Shown one piece after another: positions 1 to 9,189 of a stretch of DNA of 64,000 bases (positions are counted from its first letter, which is position 1; each line of letters opens with the position of its first letter). The stretch lies in assembly GCF_018199995.1 (NCBI RefSeq), contig NZ_CP073579.1:1612001-1676000 (forward strand), in the 5' to 3' direction. This stretch comes from Photobacterium sp. GJ3. GTDB lineage: Bacteria; Pseudomonadota; Gammaproteobacteria; Enterobacterales; Vibrionaceae. A model generated the notes under the pieces. The model worked only from the letters and a program-made list of their open reading frames with translations, was not told the DNA's origin and ran no database searches. The position numbers and the translations under genes were made by a program.

Positions 1-438
1 AGCTATACTCGGATGATTCCCGGTTACTGGGCACCTACCGATGCCACCTGGGGTGTGGAAAACCGAACCACAGCGCTGCGGGTGATCCCCGGCAGTGAGA
101 AATCACAGCGGATTGAACACCGGTTAGGTGCAGCGGATGCCAATCCGTATCTGGCGCTGGCCGCGGCCGTGGCTTCTGGTCTGTACGGCATCATGCAGCA
201 ATGGGAACCGTTTGAGCAGGTGAAAGGCAATGCGTATGAACAGACGCATGCACCAGAGCTGCAATTACCCCGCACCCTGTGGGATGCCGCGCAGCGATTC
301 AGGCAGTCGGAAGCGGCTCGTACTATGTTTGGAGATGAGTTCGTCGATCACTTCGCGGCCAGCCGGGAGTGGGAAGAGCGAGAATTCAGAAAACATGTGA
401 CGGATTGGGAAATGGACCGCTATTTCGAAATCATTTAA
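1..438 (+). CDS. Glutamine-synthetase-like gamma-glutamyl-amine ligase, C-terminal part (5' end outside window)
   Basis: The open frame enters from the left edge and supplies about 145 C-terminal residues of a glutamine synthetase fold. The motif IEHRLGAADANPY followed by a helical tail is typical of the GS catalytic C-terminus, and resembles the GlnA3/PuuA-type ligases that glutamylate amines rather than ammonia. The next three genes are aldehyde dehydrogenase, alcohol dehydrogenase and a class-I amidotransferase with short gaps, so it is probably part of an operon for amine or amino-alcohol use through gamma-glutamyl intermediates. The substrate is inference. The N-terminus, with most ATP and metal ligands, lies outside the window. 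Confidence 0.85.
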   Translation, partial: SYTRMIPGYWAPTDATWGVENRTTALRVIPGSEKSQRIEHRLGAADANPYLALAAAVASGLYGIMQQWEPFEQVKGNAYEQTHAPELQLPRTLWDAAQRFRQSEAARTMFGDEFVDHFAASREWEEREFRKHVTDWEMDRYFEII

Positions 439-466
439 GGCCCACGGAGCGAAAGGAAGACCCGTA

Positions 467-1858
467 ATGACAAACATGCAACAGACGATTTCGCCGGTTG
501 ACGGCAGCGTATATGTCACCCGGCCACTGGCAACAGCGGCCGAGATTCAGCAGACGCTGGCGCAGGCCAGCAATGCGCAGAAACACTGGGCCAACACGGA
601 ACTGTCCGAGCGGAAAGCGATCTGCCTCAAAGCCGTTGAATGGTTTGAAGCCAACCGGGATGTGATTGGCGAGGAGATCTGCTGGCAGATGGGACGGCCG
701 ATTCGTTTCGCCAAAGGCGAAGTGGGCGGCCTGGCTGAGCGTGCCCGTTTTATGATTGAAGCCAGTGAAACGGCGCTGGCCCCGATCACACTGCCGGAAA
801 AACCGGGCTTTACCCGTTACATCACCCGTGAACCTGTGGGTGTGGTTGCCGTGATCGCGCCGTGGAATTATCCGTACCTGACCGCGGTGAACAGTATTGT
901 GCCAGCCCTGCTGGCCGGGAACAGTGTGATTCTGAAACACTCCGCGCAAACGCCTTTGTGTGCGGAACGATTTCAAGCAGCCTTTGAGGCTGCCGGATTG
1001 CCTGAAGGCGTTTTTCAGGTGCTGCATCTGAGTCACGACAGCACCACGGCCCTGATTCAGTCGGCGCAGGTGGATTACGTCGCCTTTACCGGCTCGGTCC
1101 CTGCCGGGGCGCATGTGGAGCAGGCCGCTGCCGGGCGCTTTATCGGGGTGGGACTGGAACTGGGTGGCAAAGACCCGGCCTACATTCGCGCCGATGCCAA
1201 TCTGGATGTTGCGGCGGAAACGGCCATTGACGGTGCGTTTTTCAACAGCGGTCAGTCCTGCTGTGGCATCGAGCGGATTTATGTTCATGAATCCGTTCAT
1301 GATGCTTTCGTCGAGAAAGCGGTCGCCATCGTCAACCAGTACCGGCTGGGACGTTCTGATGATCCGGAAACGACGCTGGGGCCACTGGTTCGGACCAGCG
1401 CTGCTGAGTTTGTCCGCGAGCAGATTCAGGAAGCGGTCGCACAGGGCGCGGTCGCGCAGATTGATGAAACCCGTTTTCCGCTCAGCAAACCGGGCACGCC
1501 TTATCTTGCGCCGCAAATCCTGACCCAGGTGGATCACACGATGCGGGTGATGCATGAAGAATCATTCGGGCCTGTGGTCGGCATCATGAAGGTCAGCAGT
1601 GATGAAGAAGCGATTGCGCTGATGAACGACAGCGATTTCGGGCTGACAGCCAGCCTGTTCACGCAGGATATTGAGCGCGGCATTGCACTGGGTGAACAGC
1701 TTGAAACCGGCACCTTTTTTATCAATCGCTGCGACTATCTCGATCCGGGACTGGCGTGGACCGGCGTGAAGCAATCCGGCCGTGGTTGTACCTTGTCGGT
1801 ACTGGGCTTTGATGCCCTGACCCGTCCGAAATCTTTCCATATCAAAACACTGGCTTAA
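467..1858 (+). CDS. NAD(P)-dependent aldehyde dehydrogenase
   Basis: 463 residues, a full-length ALDH-superfamily enzyme that oxidises an aldehyde to a carboxylate. Visible motifs are APWNYP near residue 131 (cofactor site), LELGGKDP with the general base Glu near 231, and FNSGQSCCG with catalytic Cys near 265. It starts 28 bp after the GS-like gene, behind an AAGGAAG ribosome site, and a second ATG lies three codons in. In this operon it would oxidise the aldehyde of a gamma-glutamylated compound made by the following alcohol dehydrogenase. The family is certain; the substrate is inferred from context. Confidence 0.92.
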   Translation: MTNMQQTISPVDGSVYVTRPLATAAEIQQTLAQASNAQKHWANTELSERKAICLKAVEWFEANRDVIGEEICWQMGRPIRFAKGEVGGLAERARFMIEASETALAPITLPEKPGFTRYITREPVGVVAVIAPWNYPYLTAVNSIVPALLAGNSVILKHSAQTPLCAERFQAAFEAAGLPEGVFQVLHLSHDSTTALIQSAQVDYVAFTGSVPAGAHVEQAAAGRFIGVGLELGGKDPAYIRADANLDVAAETAIDGAFFNSGQSCCGIERIYVHESVHDAFVEKAVAIVNQYRLGRSDDPETTLGPLVRTSAAEFVREQIQEAVAQGAVAQIDETRFPLSKPGTPYLAPQILTQVDHTMRVMHEESFGPVVGIMKVSSDEEAIALMNDSDFGLTASLFTQDIERGIALGEQLETGTFFINRCDYLDPGLAWTGVKQSGRGCTLSVLGFDALTRPKSFHIKTLA

Positions 1859-1879
1859 ACCGGCACAAAGGAGCGCAAG

Positions 1880-3055
1880 ATGGCTTTACAAGGAAACTGG
1901 AATTATCCGACGCCGATGACTGTTGGTGCAGGCTGTTTGGATCAAATCGCGTCAGCCTGCCGCGGCGCCGGGATCAGCCGGGCGTTGCTGGTGACAGATC
2001 CCGGTCTGGCTGAATTACCGATGGTGACAAAAACCGTGGCACTGTGCCGGGAAGCCGGTATTGGCTGCGAAGTCTTCAGCAAAATCCAGGGCAACCCGAC
2101 CGGAGAGAATGTTGAGGACGGACTGGCGGTATACCGTCAGGGCGGGTTCGATGGCGTGATTGCCTTTGGGGGCGGTTCCAGTCTGGACGCGGCCAAAGCC
2201 ATCGCCCTGATGGCGGGTCAGGCCCTGCCTCTGTGGGCTTTTGAAGATGTCGAAGACAACTGGCAGCAGGCCAATGCCGAGGCCATCGCTCCTGTGATTG
2301 CGATTCCGACCACGGCAGGCACCGGGTCTGAGGTGGGCCGCGCATCGGTCATTACCGATAGCGCAAATCATGTGAAGAAAATTATCTTCCATCCCAAGAT
2401 GCTGCCGGTCCGGGTTTTGCTTGATCCGCTGGTGACAACGGGCCTGCCACCGCATATCACCGCGGCAACCGGCATGGATGCACTGTCGCATAATCTGGAG
2501 GCTTACTGTGCGACCAGTTATCACCCCATGGCGGAAGGCATTGCGCTGGAAGGAATTCGTCTGATCAAAACTTATCTGCCGCAGGCGGTTGCCCTGGGGG
2601 ACGATCTGGAAGCGCGCACCCAAATGCTGGTGGCATCCAGCATGGGGGCGACGGCGTTTCAGCGCGGGTTGGGCGGCATGCACGCCATCGCGCATACGCT
2701 GGGCGCCTTGTACAACAAACATCATGGGCTGCTCAATGCCATTCTGATGCCCTATGTTCTGGCGGCAAACCGCAGTGTGATTGAAGACAAGATCACGCAT
2801 CTGGCCCGGTATCTTGATTTGCCGGAACCGGGTTTTGACAGCTTCCTGAACTGGATCCTGGATTTCCGCGCCGCTTTGAATATCCCGCATACACTGGCCG
2901 AGATTGATATCACGGTTGAAGAAGCCGGACAGGTGGGGGAAATGGCCGTGCAGGATCCGTCCGCCGGGGGCAATCCGATTGAATTTTCTGCGGAAGTATA
3001 CAGCCAGATCTTTGTCGATGCAGTGACTGGCCGACTGACCACAGCGAGAGTCTGA
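1880..3055 (+). CDS. Iron-containing (group III) alcohol dehydrogenase
   Basis: 391 residues, normal for Fe-ADH. It shows the NAD-binding GGGSSLDAAKAIAL near residues 97-110, the GTGSEV motif, the metal-binding segment GMDALSHNLEAYC, and the His-rich HAIAHTLGALYNKHHG that completes the metal site. It interconverts an alcohol and an aldehyde with NAD(P)H. It lies 21 bp after the aldehyde dehydrogenase, behind an AAAGGAG site, and 9 bp before the amidotransferase. An alcohol dehydrogenase paired with a GS-like ligase suggests an amino alcohol such as ethanolamine rather than a diamine; that is inference. Confidence 0.93.
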   Translation: MALQGNWNYPTPMTVGAGCLDQIASACRGAGISRALLVTDPGLAELPMVTKTVALCREAGIGCEVFSKIQGNPTGENVEDGLAVYRQGGFDGVIAFGGGSSLDAAKAIALMAGQALPLWAFEDVEDNWQQANAEAIAPVIAIPTTAGTGSEVGRASVITDSANHVKKIIFHPKMLPVRVLLDPLVTTGLPPHITAATGMDALSHNLEAYCATSYHPMAEGIALEGIRLIKTYLPQAVALGDDLEARTQMLVASSMGATAFQRGLGGMHAIAHTLGALYNKHHGLLNAILMPYVLAANRSVIEDKITHLARYLDLPEPGFDSFLNWILDFRAALNIPHTLAEIDITVEEAGQVGEMAVQDPSAGGNPIEFSAEVYSQIFVDAVTGRLTTARV

Positions 3056-3064
3056 GGAGACACA

Positions 3065-3784
3065 ATGGGGATGAAAATAGGCATTCTGCAGTGTGATGAT
3101 GTCCGCGACGACCTGCAACCCGCACACGGCAATTATCCGGCCATGTTCGAGCAACTGCTGCACCATGCCGACGACCAGCTTGAGCTGGTGTTTTACCGCG
3201 CGCTGGATGGCGAACTGCCCGCAGATGTGGATGAATGCGATGTCTACATGACCACCGGCAGTCGTCATGGTGTGAATGATGACTTACCCTGGATCCCGCC
3301 ATTGCTGGCGTTTATCCGCGAGCTGGATGCACGACACAAGAAACTGGTGGGGATCTGCTTTGGTCATCAGCTGATTGCCAAAGCGTTGGGGGGCAAGGTC
3401 ATTCAGGCACCGCAGGGCTGGGGCGTTGGTGTGGCGACCCATGATTTAATGGCCCTGCCGGATGGTGTTCATCTCATGGCGGCCATTCCAGACGCGTTAT
3501 CACTGGTGGTGAGTCATCAGGATCAGGTGGTGAAATTGCCGGATCGCGCCGTGGTGCTTGCCGGAAGCGACTTCTGTCCTTATGCCATGATTCAGGTCGG
3601 GCCGCATTTCCTCGGGATTCAGGGGCATCCTGAATTTAGTAAGCCCTACTCAAAGGATTTGATGCTGGCACGTAAAGCGTCGTTACCGGCTGAGGTGCTG
3701 GATAACGGCTTAACCTCCCTGCAAAAGCCGGTTGATGCTGAGCGCGTCACCCGTTGGATGCTGGATTTCCTTCGAAACACATAA
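3065..3784 (+). CDS. Class-I glutamine amidotransferase-like gamma-glutamyl hydrolase
   Basis: 239 residues. The catalytic triad is visible: GICFGHQ (nucleophile Cys98) and QGHPEF (His188 and Glu190). The protein is a stand-alone GATase domain with no fused synthetase, like PuuD-type or GuaA-like hydrolases that release glutamate from a gamma-glutamyl product. It is the last gene of the operon and a strong terminator follows, so it would carry out the final deglutamylation step. GAGGAG lies just upstream of the chosen ATG; an alternative ATG two codons downstream is possible. Substrate not determined. Confidence 0.88.
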   Translation: MGMKIGILQCDDVRDDLQPAHGNYPAMFEQLLHHADDQLELVFYRALDGELPADVDECDVYMTTGSRHGVNDDLPWIPPLLAFIRELDARHKKLVGICFGHQLIAKALGGKVIQAPQGWGVGVATHDLMALPDGVHLMAAIPDALSLVVSHQDQVVKLPDRAVVLAGSDFCPYAMIQVGPHFLGIQGHPEFSKPYSKDLMLARKASLPAEVLDNGLTSLQKPVDAERVTRWMLDFLRNT

Positions 3785-3791
3785 AGCAGGG

Positions 3792-3827
3792 AAAACCCTG
3801 CCGGATGAACAGGCTGGCAGGGTTTTT
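3792..3827 (+). terminator. Rho-independent terminator
   Basis: Inverted repeat AAAACCCTGCC / GGCAGGGTTTT with a 13-nt loop and a T-run. It begins 8 bp after the amidotransferase stop and closes the gamma-glutamyl operon. Confidence 0.88.
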
Positions 3828-3891
3828 ATTCACATGATCTTTCTCACATAGTCCTTTCCATTGCGCTGTGTACAGGGATTCGCAGTGTGAT

Positions 3892-4686
3892 TTATCCGGC
3901 ATAGCTTTCCTGATCATCCCGCTTAAGCACTTTGTGTCCGTCTTCCGTGACGCCTTCCTTCCAGTAGCTGCTGATATAACAGGTTTTGCGATCAAAATCC
4001 GGCTGCTGATTCAGATGCTGACGAATTGCCCGCATCTGACTGAATTCACACGCGCACCAGATGGCCGGCGTGCCGGACAGCCAGGTCAGCGCGCTCACGC
4101 GTTCAGACAGAGATGCGGTGCTTTCTGAGGTTCGGACGATCAGCGTTATGCCTGCGGGCAGCTTGAGATCAGGCAAATCTGCATTGCTGTGCAGATCCAG
4201 CACCACATAACCCCTGGCGTCTGCCGCGAAGCGGGCGAGTTTCAATTGAATGGAAGGCAAAGCGGTCATATCGCCAATCAGCAACACCCAGTCACACCCG
4301 TCAGACAGCCCCTGAATGGTATTTGGACCACCCAGTGAAATGGTGTCCCCCACGCTGGCATGCATCGCCCAGTGGCTGGCGTAGCCACCGGTTTCCGGAT
4401 TGACTTCCCCTGCGTGGTGATGTTTCACAAAATCAATCGCCAATGTGCCGTTTCCGGCATCAAACTCGCTGATGGTGTAAGTGCGAAGGACGGGGCGCTG
4501 ATCGTCTGCCAGCCCACTGAGGTCGGTGCTGCCGTCCGGCGTGAAGAGCAGTTTTACATATTGTCCGGCGCTGTCAGCCGGGAGCTGGCGGACCGCTTCG
4601 CCGGTCAGCACGATACGGCGCATCGCCGGGGAGAGGTTAAAAGTTTGTTGCACGGTGAATGTTTTGGGTTGTAATCGTTTTTGCAT
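3892..4686 (-). CDS. Siderophore-interacting protein, ferric-siderophore reductase (ViuB/SIP family)
   Basis: 264 residues from the ATG at 4686, the usual SIP length. The N-terminal half holds the FAD-binding RTYTIS motif and the HHHAGEVNP...WAMHASVGD segment; the C-terminal half is the SIP NAD(P)H-binding domain. The family reduces ferric siderophores in the cytoplasm to release iron. The open frame extends further upstream, but that extension overlaps the recombinase-like gene and is not SIP-like, so I place the start at the MQKRL codon. It lies 25 bp downstream of the recombinase-like gene on the same strand. No Fur box was identified with confidence. Confidence 0.88.
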   Translation of the reverse strand: MQKRLQPKTFTVQQTFNLSPAMRRIVLTGEAVRQLPADSAGQYVKLLFTPDGSTDLSGLADDQRPVLRTYTISEFDAGNGTLAIDFVKHHHAGEVNPETGGYASHWAMHASVGDTISLGGPNTIQGLSDGCDWVLLIGDMTALPSIQLKLARFAADARGYVVLDLHSNADLPDLKLPAGITLIVRTSESTASLSERVSALTWLSGTPAIWCACEFSQMRAIRQHLNQQPDFDRKTCYISSYWKEGVTEDGHKVLKRDDQESYAG

Positions 4687-4711
4687 GAGTCGGCTCTTTT
4701 GAATAGAAGTA

Positions 4712-5308
4712 TTACAGATCGTTTTGCTGCATCTTTGCTTTGACACGTTTGACGGTCGACAGACTGGCACCGGTTTCCTTGGCCACGCTTTGCAGGGTTT
4801 TACCGGACCGGAGTAACTGCGCGATTTCACGATGCAGCGCATGGTTCGCGCGGCGGCCCCGGAATTTCTCCTGCCAGGCGGCCGAGTCTTTGCGCAGTGT
4901 GTGACGGCTGGCTTCGGCGGCCCATAATCGCTGCTGTGTCTGCGAGCTGGCATAGCCTTTCAGCATCAGTAGCAAGGCATCCGTGATCGGGCATTCCGCT
5001 TTGAATGTCAGTGGCTGGGTCAGTGTGCGGACGATTATGCCTTGATCCAGCAGTTGCCGGAGGGTCTGGTGGCAGGCATCAAAGTGAAAACCCAGATCGG
5101 TAATCCATCGCACGACCAACTGATCGCCCGGCTGCAGCGCTTCACACAGAGCGCGGTACTGCGGACGTGCTTCGGCCGGAATATTGCCTCGGATCCCGGT
5201 TTCCCGAAACAGCTGAAGATCAGGGCTGACTTCGGTGATTTGCCGGACTAAGGCTTCCGGATCGGTCATTTTCGGTGACAACCGAATATAGCCATACAGA
5301 TTGGGCAT
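4712..5308 (-). CDS. Small serine-recombinase (resolvase)-like protein
   Basis: 198 residues. The N-terminus YGYIRLS matches the start of the resolvase/invertase catalytic domain, with Ser11 as the expected nucleophile. The C-terminus (roughly 160-195) has a helix-turn-helix of the resolvase type (SVAKETGASLSTVKRVKAK). The middle is divergent from classical resolvases. It is not next to a transposon end or other mobility gene that I can see; it sits just before the siderophore reductase and is probably co-transcribed with it. It could be a true recombinase, or a recombinase fold reused as a regulator. The roughly 250 bp upstream (5309-5562) show no gene. Confidence 0.72.
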   Translation of the reverse strand: MPNLYGYIRLSPKMTDPEALVRQITEVSPDLQLFRETGIRGNIPAEARPQYRALCEALQPGDQLVVRWITDLGFHFDACHQTLRQLLDQGIIVRTLTQPLTFKAECPITDALLLMLKGYASSQTQQRLWAAEASRHTLRKDSAAWQEKFRGRRANHALHREIAQLLRSGKTLQSVAKETGASLSTVKRVKAKMQQNDL

Positions 5309-5562
5309 GGTGACTCCTTCGCGTTTTATACGGCGTTGAACGCAGAGTAATGGTTCATTTGGTGTGGCTCATTTGAGTTGGATTGTAGTGGCTCATAAAT
5401 CAACATTCAACACCAAATGAACTGTTTGGCGGTTTTTCTGCAGCATAACAGCCTTATACGGAGTCGATGTGAACGTCTGTATTTTTCGTGGGGATGACGA
5501 GTGAGATGGAGACGACATATAAAGACGCGGTGGTGATTTTTAATAGTCTAAATCAATGGTTT

Positions 5563-7372
5563 ACAGTCATTCCCGCGAAGGCGGGAATCCATAGAGCGCC
5601 GGGTTAACAGCACGAAAAAATCATCATTGCACAGATAAAACCACAGCGAGGTTCAGCCATTCTGTACACTCATTCCAGCGCTCAGACGAGGCTCTGGCGC
5701 ATCAACGTCACTGGTTCCCCGCCTGCGCGGGGACGACGGAGACAAGTGGTTACCGTGAGATGGCTGGAATGACACCTCAAAATTAGCTTTTTAATATTTT
5801 AAATCAACTATTTACCGTCATTCCCGCGAAGGCGGGAATCCATAGAGCGCCGGGTTAACAGCATGAGAAAATCATCATTGCACAGATAAAACCACAACGA
5901 GGTTCAGCCATTCTGTACACTCATTCCAGCGCTCAGACGAGGCTCTGGCGCATCAACGTCACTGGTTCCCCGCCTGCGCGGGAACGACGGAGGAAGAGCT
6001 GGAGCGACACCTCAAGCTCATCTATTTTTTATATTTTAAATCAACCATTTACCGTCATTCCCGCGAAGGCGGGAATCCATAGAGCGCCGGGTTCACAGCA
6101 TGAGAAAATCATCATTGCACAGATAAAACCACAGCGAGGTTCAGCCATTCTGTACACTCATCTCAGCGCTCAGACGAGGCTCTGGCGCATCAACGTCACT
6201 GGTTCCCCGCCTGCGCGGGGACGACGGAGGAAGAGCTGGAGCGACACCTCAAGTTTATCTATATTTTTATTATTTTAAATCAACCGCTTACCGTCATTCC
6301 CGCGCAGGCGGGAATCCATAGAACGCCGGGTTAAAAGCACGAAAAAATCATCATTGCACAGATAAAACCACAGCGAGGTTCAGCCATTCTGTACACTCAT
6401 CCCAGCGCTCAGACGAGGCTCTGGCGCATCAACGTCACTGGTTCCCCGCCTGCGCGGGAACGACGGAGGAAAAGCTGGAGCGATACCTCAAGTTTATCTA
6501 TATTTTTATATTTAAAATCAACTATTTACCGTCATTCCCGCGAAGGCGGGAATCCATAGGGCGCCGGGTTAACAGCACGAAAAAATCATCATTGCACAGA
6601 TAAAACCACAACGAGGTTCAGCCACTCTGTACACTCATCCCAACGTTCAGACGAGGCTCTGGCGCATCAACGTCACTGGCTCCCCGCCTGTGCGGGGGAC
6701 GACGGGGGAAGAGCTGGAGCGATACCTCAAGTTCATCTATATTTTAAATCAAACATTTACCGTCATTCCCGCGAAGGCGGGAATCCATAGAGCACCGGGT
6801 TAACAGCATGAGAAAATCATCATTGCACAGATAAAACCACAACGAGGCTCTGGCGCATCAACGTCACTGGTTCCCCGCCTGCGCGGGGACGACGGAGGAA
6901 GAGCTGGAACGACACCTCAAGTTCATCTATATTTTAAATCAATTGTTTACAGTCATTTCCGCGAAGGCGGGAATCCATAGAGCGCCGGGTTCACAGCACG
7001 AAAAAATCATCATTGCACAGATAAAACCACAACGAGGTTCAGCCATTCTGTACACTCATTCCAGCGCTCAGACGAGGCTCTGGCGCATCAACGTCACTGG
7101 TTCCCCGCCTGCGCGGGGACGACGGGGGAAGAGCTGGAGCGACACCTCAAGTTTATCTATATTTTTATTATTTTAAATCAATCGCTTACAGTAATTCCCG
7201 CGAAGGCGGGAATCCATAGAGCGCCGGGTTAACAGCATGAGAAAATCATCATTGCACAGATAAAACCACAACGAGGTTCAGCCATTCTGTACACTCATCC
7301 CAGCGCTCAGACGAGGCTCTGGCGCATCAACGTCACTGGGTTCCCGCCTGCGCGGGAACGACGGGGGAAGAG
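5563..7372. repeat. Repeat array A: eight tandem REPIN-like units, dRS3-like ends
   Basis: Eight tandem copies of a roughly 190-250 bp unit (usually about 238). The first palindromes begin near 5568, 5819, 6056, 6295, 6533, 6764, 6954 and 7193. Each unit opens with the palindrome ATTCCCGCGAAGGCGGGAAT, which matches the Neisseria dRS3 consensus ATTCCC-N8-GGGAAT, and closes with TTCCCCGCCTGCGCGGGG. The closing end is close to the reverse complement of the opening end, so the element has palindromic inverted termini. Unit 6 lacks an internal segment and is about 190 bp. AT-rich linkers (ATTTTAAATCAA) separate units. No convincing coding frame is present; short frames are by-products of the repeat. 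Confidence 0.93.
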
Positions 7373-7392
7373 CGGGGATGACGCGCGGACGC

Positions 7393-8312
7393 TCAGACGA
7401 GCGTCGGCTTGGTTTGAAGCAGACTCACTTCCTGTTTCAGCCAGTCGATAAAGGCCCGAGCACGGGCCATGCGCGGGGAAGTCGGATCGTAAAACAGGGT
7501 GTAGCGGATACCGGGCACCAGGCCGATATCAAAGGGTTGAACCAGCAGCCCATTGTCCAGATAATCCCCGCCAGACTCAAGGTGCCTAAACAGGCGCCAT
7601 GACCTGCCATCACAGCATTCAGACCCATTTCGAAGGTGCTCACTTCCATCCATTGCAGATTACTCTCCGGCATGTGGACATCCGCAGCCTCAAACCATCG
7701 CGCCCAGGTTAAATTGCAGGTTTCCGCCCAGTGCACCAGCCAGCATTTCAGCAATTGTTCCGGGTGCGTGAACTTGATGGCATGCGCCAGTTCTGGTGAG
7801 CAGAGCGGATAAACCGGCTCTTCATATAAGATGCAGGATTGAATACTGTCGCCGAAGTCATTTTTAAATCCCTGACGAATTGCCAAATCTGCCCGGCCGT
7901 ATTTCATGTCCGGGTTTTCTGCGGTGGCATCCACCCGAATCGAGATATCGGGATGAATCATGGTGAATTTCCATAATCTCGGCATCAGCCAGCGTGAGGC
8001 GAATGAACGGGAAGTGTTCACGGTCAGAATGCCTTCCAGAGGCTCGGCCTGAATACGGTTCAACCCTGCGAGAATCTGGTCGAATCCGCGGGAAACATCG
8101 GTGAACAGACTGGATCCCTGAGGGGTCAGCATCATGTTTCGACCCTGGCGGTAAAACAGTTTGCATCCCAGAGATTCCTCCAGTTGACGAATTTTCTGAC
8201 TGACAGCCGCCTGACTGATAAACAGTTCTTCCGCGGCTTTACTGTAGCTCTGACGGCGGGCTGCTGCCTCAAAGTAGCGCAAACCGGATAAGTGCTGGAG
8301 TCGATTGTCCAT
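7393..8312 (-). pseudogene. LysR-family (GcvA-like) regulator, broken by a frameshift near the 3' end
   Basis: From the ATG at 8312 the frame encodes an N-terminal winged HTH (residues about 5-65, with AAEELFISQAAVSQKIRQLE) and a LysR effector domain. After GHGACLGTLSLAG the frame runs into non-homologous sequence and stops at 7437. The expected LysR C-terminus (DYLDNGLLVQPFDIG ... ARAFIDWLKQE) continues in the neighbouring frame to the stop at 7393. The switch maps to the run of four C at 7566-7569 (GGGG on the coding strand); one extra base would restore the frame. It may be a real mutation or a homopolymer sequencing error. It is divergent from the DUF1127 gene and ends 20 bp from repeat array A. 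Confidence 0.8.
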
Positions 8313-8408
8313 AATTTCAGCTTATAGTTGGTGTCACAAATCATCGTTCGTTGATAAACGCCATTATACGCATAATTCCCGCAAGAGATGTGAATTGAGG
8401 GATAAAAC

Positions 8409-8597
8409 ATGATCAGACTTGTGATGAACCGAATCTTTAATTTTCAGCTGTTCTGGCAGTCAAAATCTGAAAAATGCGGACCTGACAAAGAAAAGTCACT
8501 GCGACCTGCAGAACATTTGTCACCCCATTTACAGCGGGATTTAGGGCTGACTTCTGAGCCACCCCGTGCTTCGGACTATCACCGCTTCTTATCCTGA
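8409..8597 (+). CDS. DUF1127-type small protein
   Basis: 62 residues. The C-terminal half contains HLSPHLQRDLGLTSEPP, the recognisable DUF1127 core (LSxxxLxDLGL). DUF1127 proteins are short and Arg-rich, and have been linked in other bacteria to RNA turnover and to phosphate and carbon metabolism. The gene lies 96 bp from the divergently transcribed LysR start; pairing of GcvA-like regulators with a divergent DUF1127 gene is common in vibrios, which suggests control by that regulator. Its 3' end lies 121 bp before the next gene. Confidence 0.68.
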   Translation: MIRLVMNRIFNFQLFWQSKSEKCGPDKEKSLRPAEHLSPHLQRDLGLTSEPPRASDYHRFLS

Positions 8598-8718
8598 AAT
8601 GGGCCGGTTCAGGGATGGAACCGCTCTGAGATTCAGGGTGAGGGTCGGACTTTTATTGTGCAACCCATTGAATTTATGGTTAAGATGCGGAGGGAAAGGA
8701 ATCTTCAGGGAACATCAG

Positions 8719-9189
8719 ATGCATGTAAAAGTACGGGCGCTAACGCCTGCCGATCTTCAGCCTTACCGGGAAGTTCGTCTGGAAAGTCTGCGTTTGCATC
8801 CCGAGTGTTTTGGTGCCAGTTATGAGGCGCAGCGGCAGTTACCTCAAATGCATTTTGAACAGAAAATTGCATCGCAGGATCCGCACTATACGATGTTGGG
8901 CGCTTTTGATGGTGAATTACTGATTGGACTCTGTGGTGTCTCAGCGTTGGAAATTCACGTGGCGTTGATCACGCAGATGTATGTGAAATCTGCCTATCAG
9001 GGGTACGGAGTCGGCCAGATTCTGATTGATGCGGCAAAGCGCATCGCGGTTGCCGCTCATCAGGCGCATGTCCTTCAGCTGAATGTGTTTCCGCATAATC
9101 TTCCGGCGAAACGTCGCTATGAACAGGCGGGCTTTCAGGTGGCCGGTCAAACCGATGGAGAACTGAACATGGTGCTGACTTTACGATGA
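8719..9189 (+). CDS. GNAT-family N-acetyltransferase
   Basis: 156 residues from the ATG at 8719. The acetyl-CoA site is seen in MYVKSAYQGYGVGQILID (motif A, Q/GxGxG form), followed by LNVFPHNLPAKRRYEQAGF, the usual GNAT beta6-alpha4 pattern. The frame is open further upstream, but the extra residues are not GNAT-like. Its stop overlaps the start of the next GNAT gene (ATGA), so the two are translationally coupled. Substrate unknown. Confidence 0.85.
   Translation: MHVKVRALTPADLQPYREVRLESLRLHPECFGASYEAQRQLPQMHFEQKIASQDPHYTMLGAFDGELLIGLCGVSALEIHVALITQMYVKSAYQGYGVGQILIDAAKRIAVAAHQAHVLQLNVFPHNLPAKRRYEQAGFQVAGQTDGELNMVLTLR

Noticed and set aside
431..1555. 374-codon minus-strand frame
   Set aside because: Antisense shadow of the aldehyde dehydrogenase.
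2015..3268. 417-codon minus-strand frame
   Set aside because: Antisense shadow of the Fe-alcohol dehydrogenase; composition is that of reversed codons and no family is recognised.
5563..7372. CRISPR array
   Set aside because: Repeats are about 238 bp with palindromic ends and similar interiors; no short repeat with unique 30-40 bp spacers, and no cas genes.
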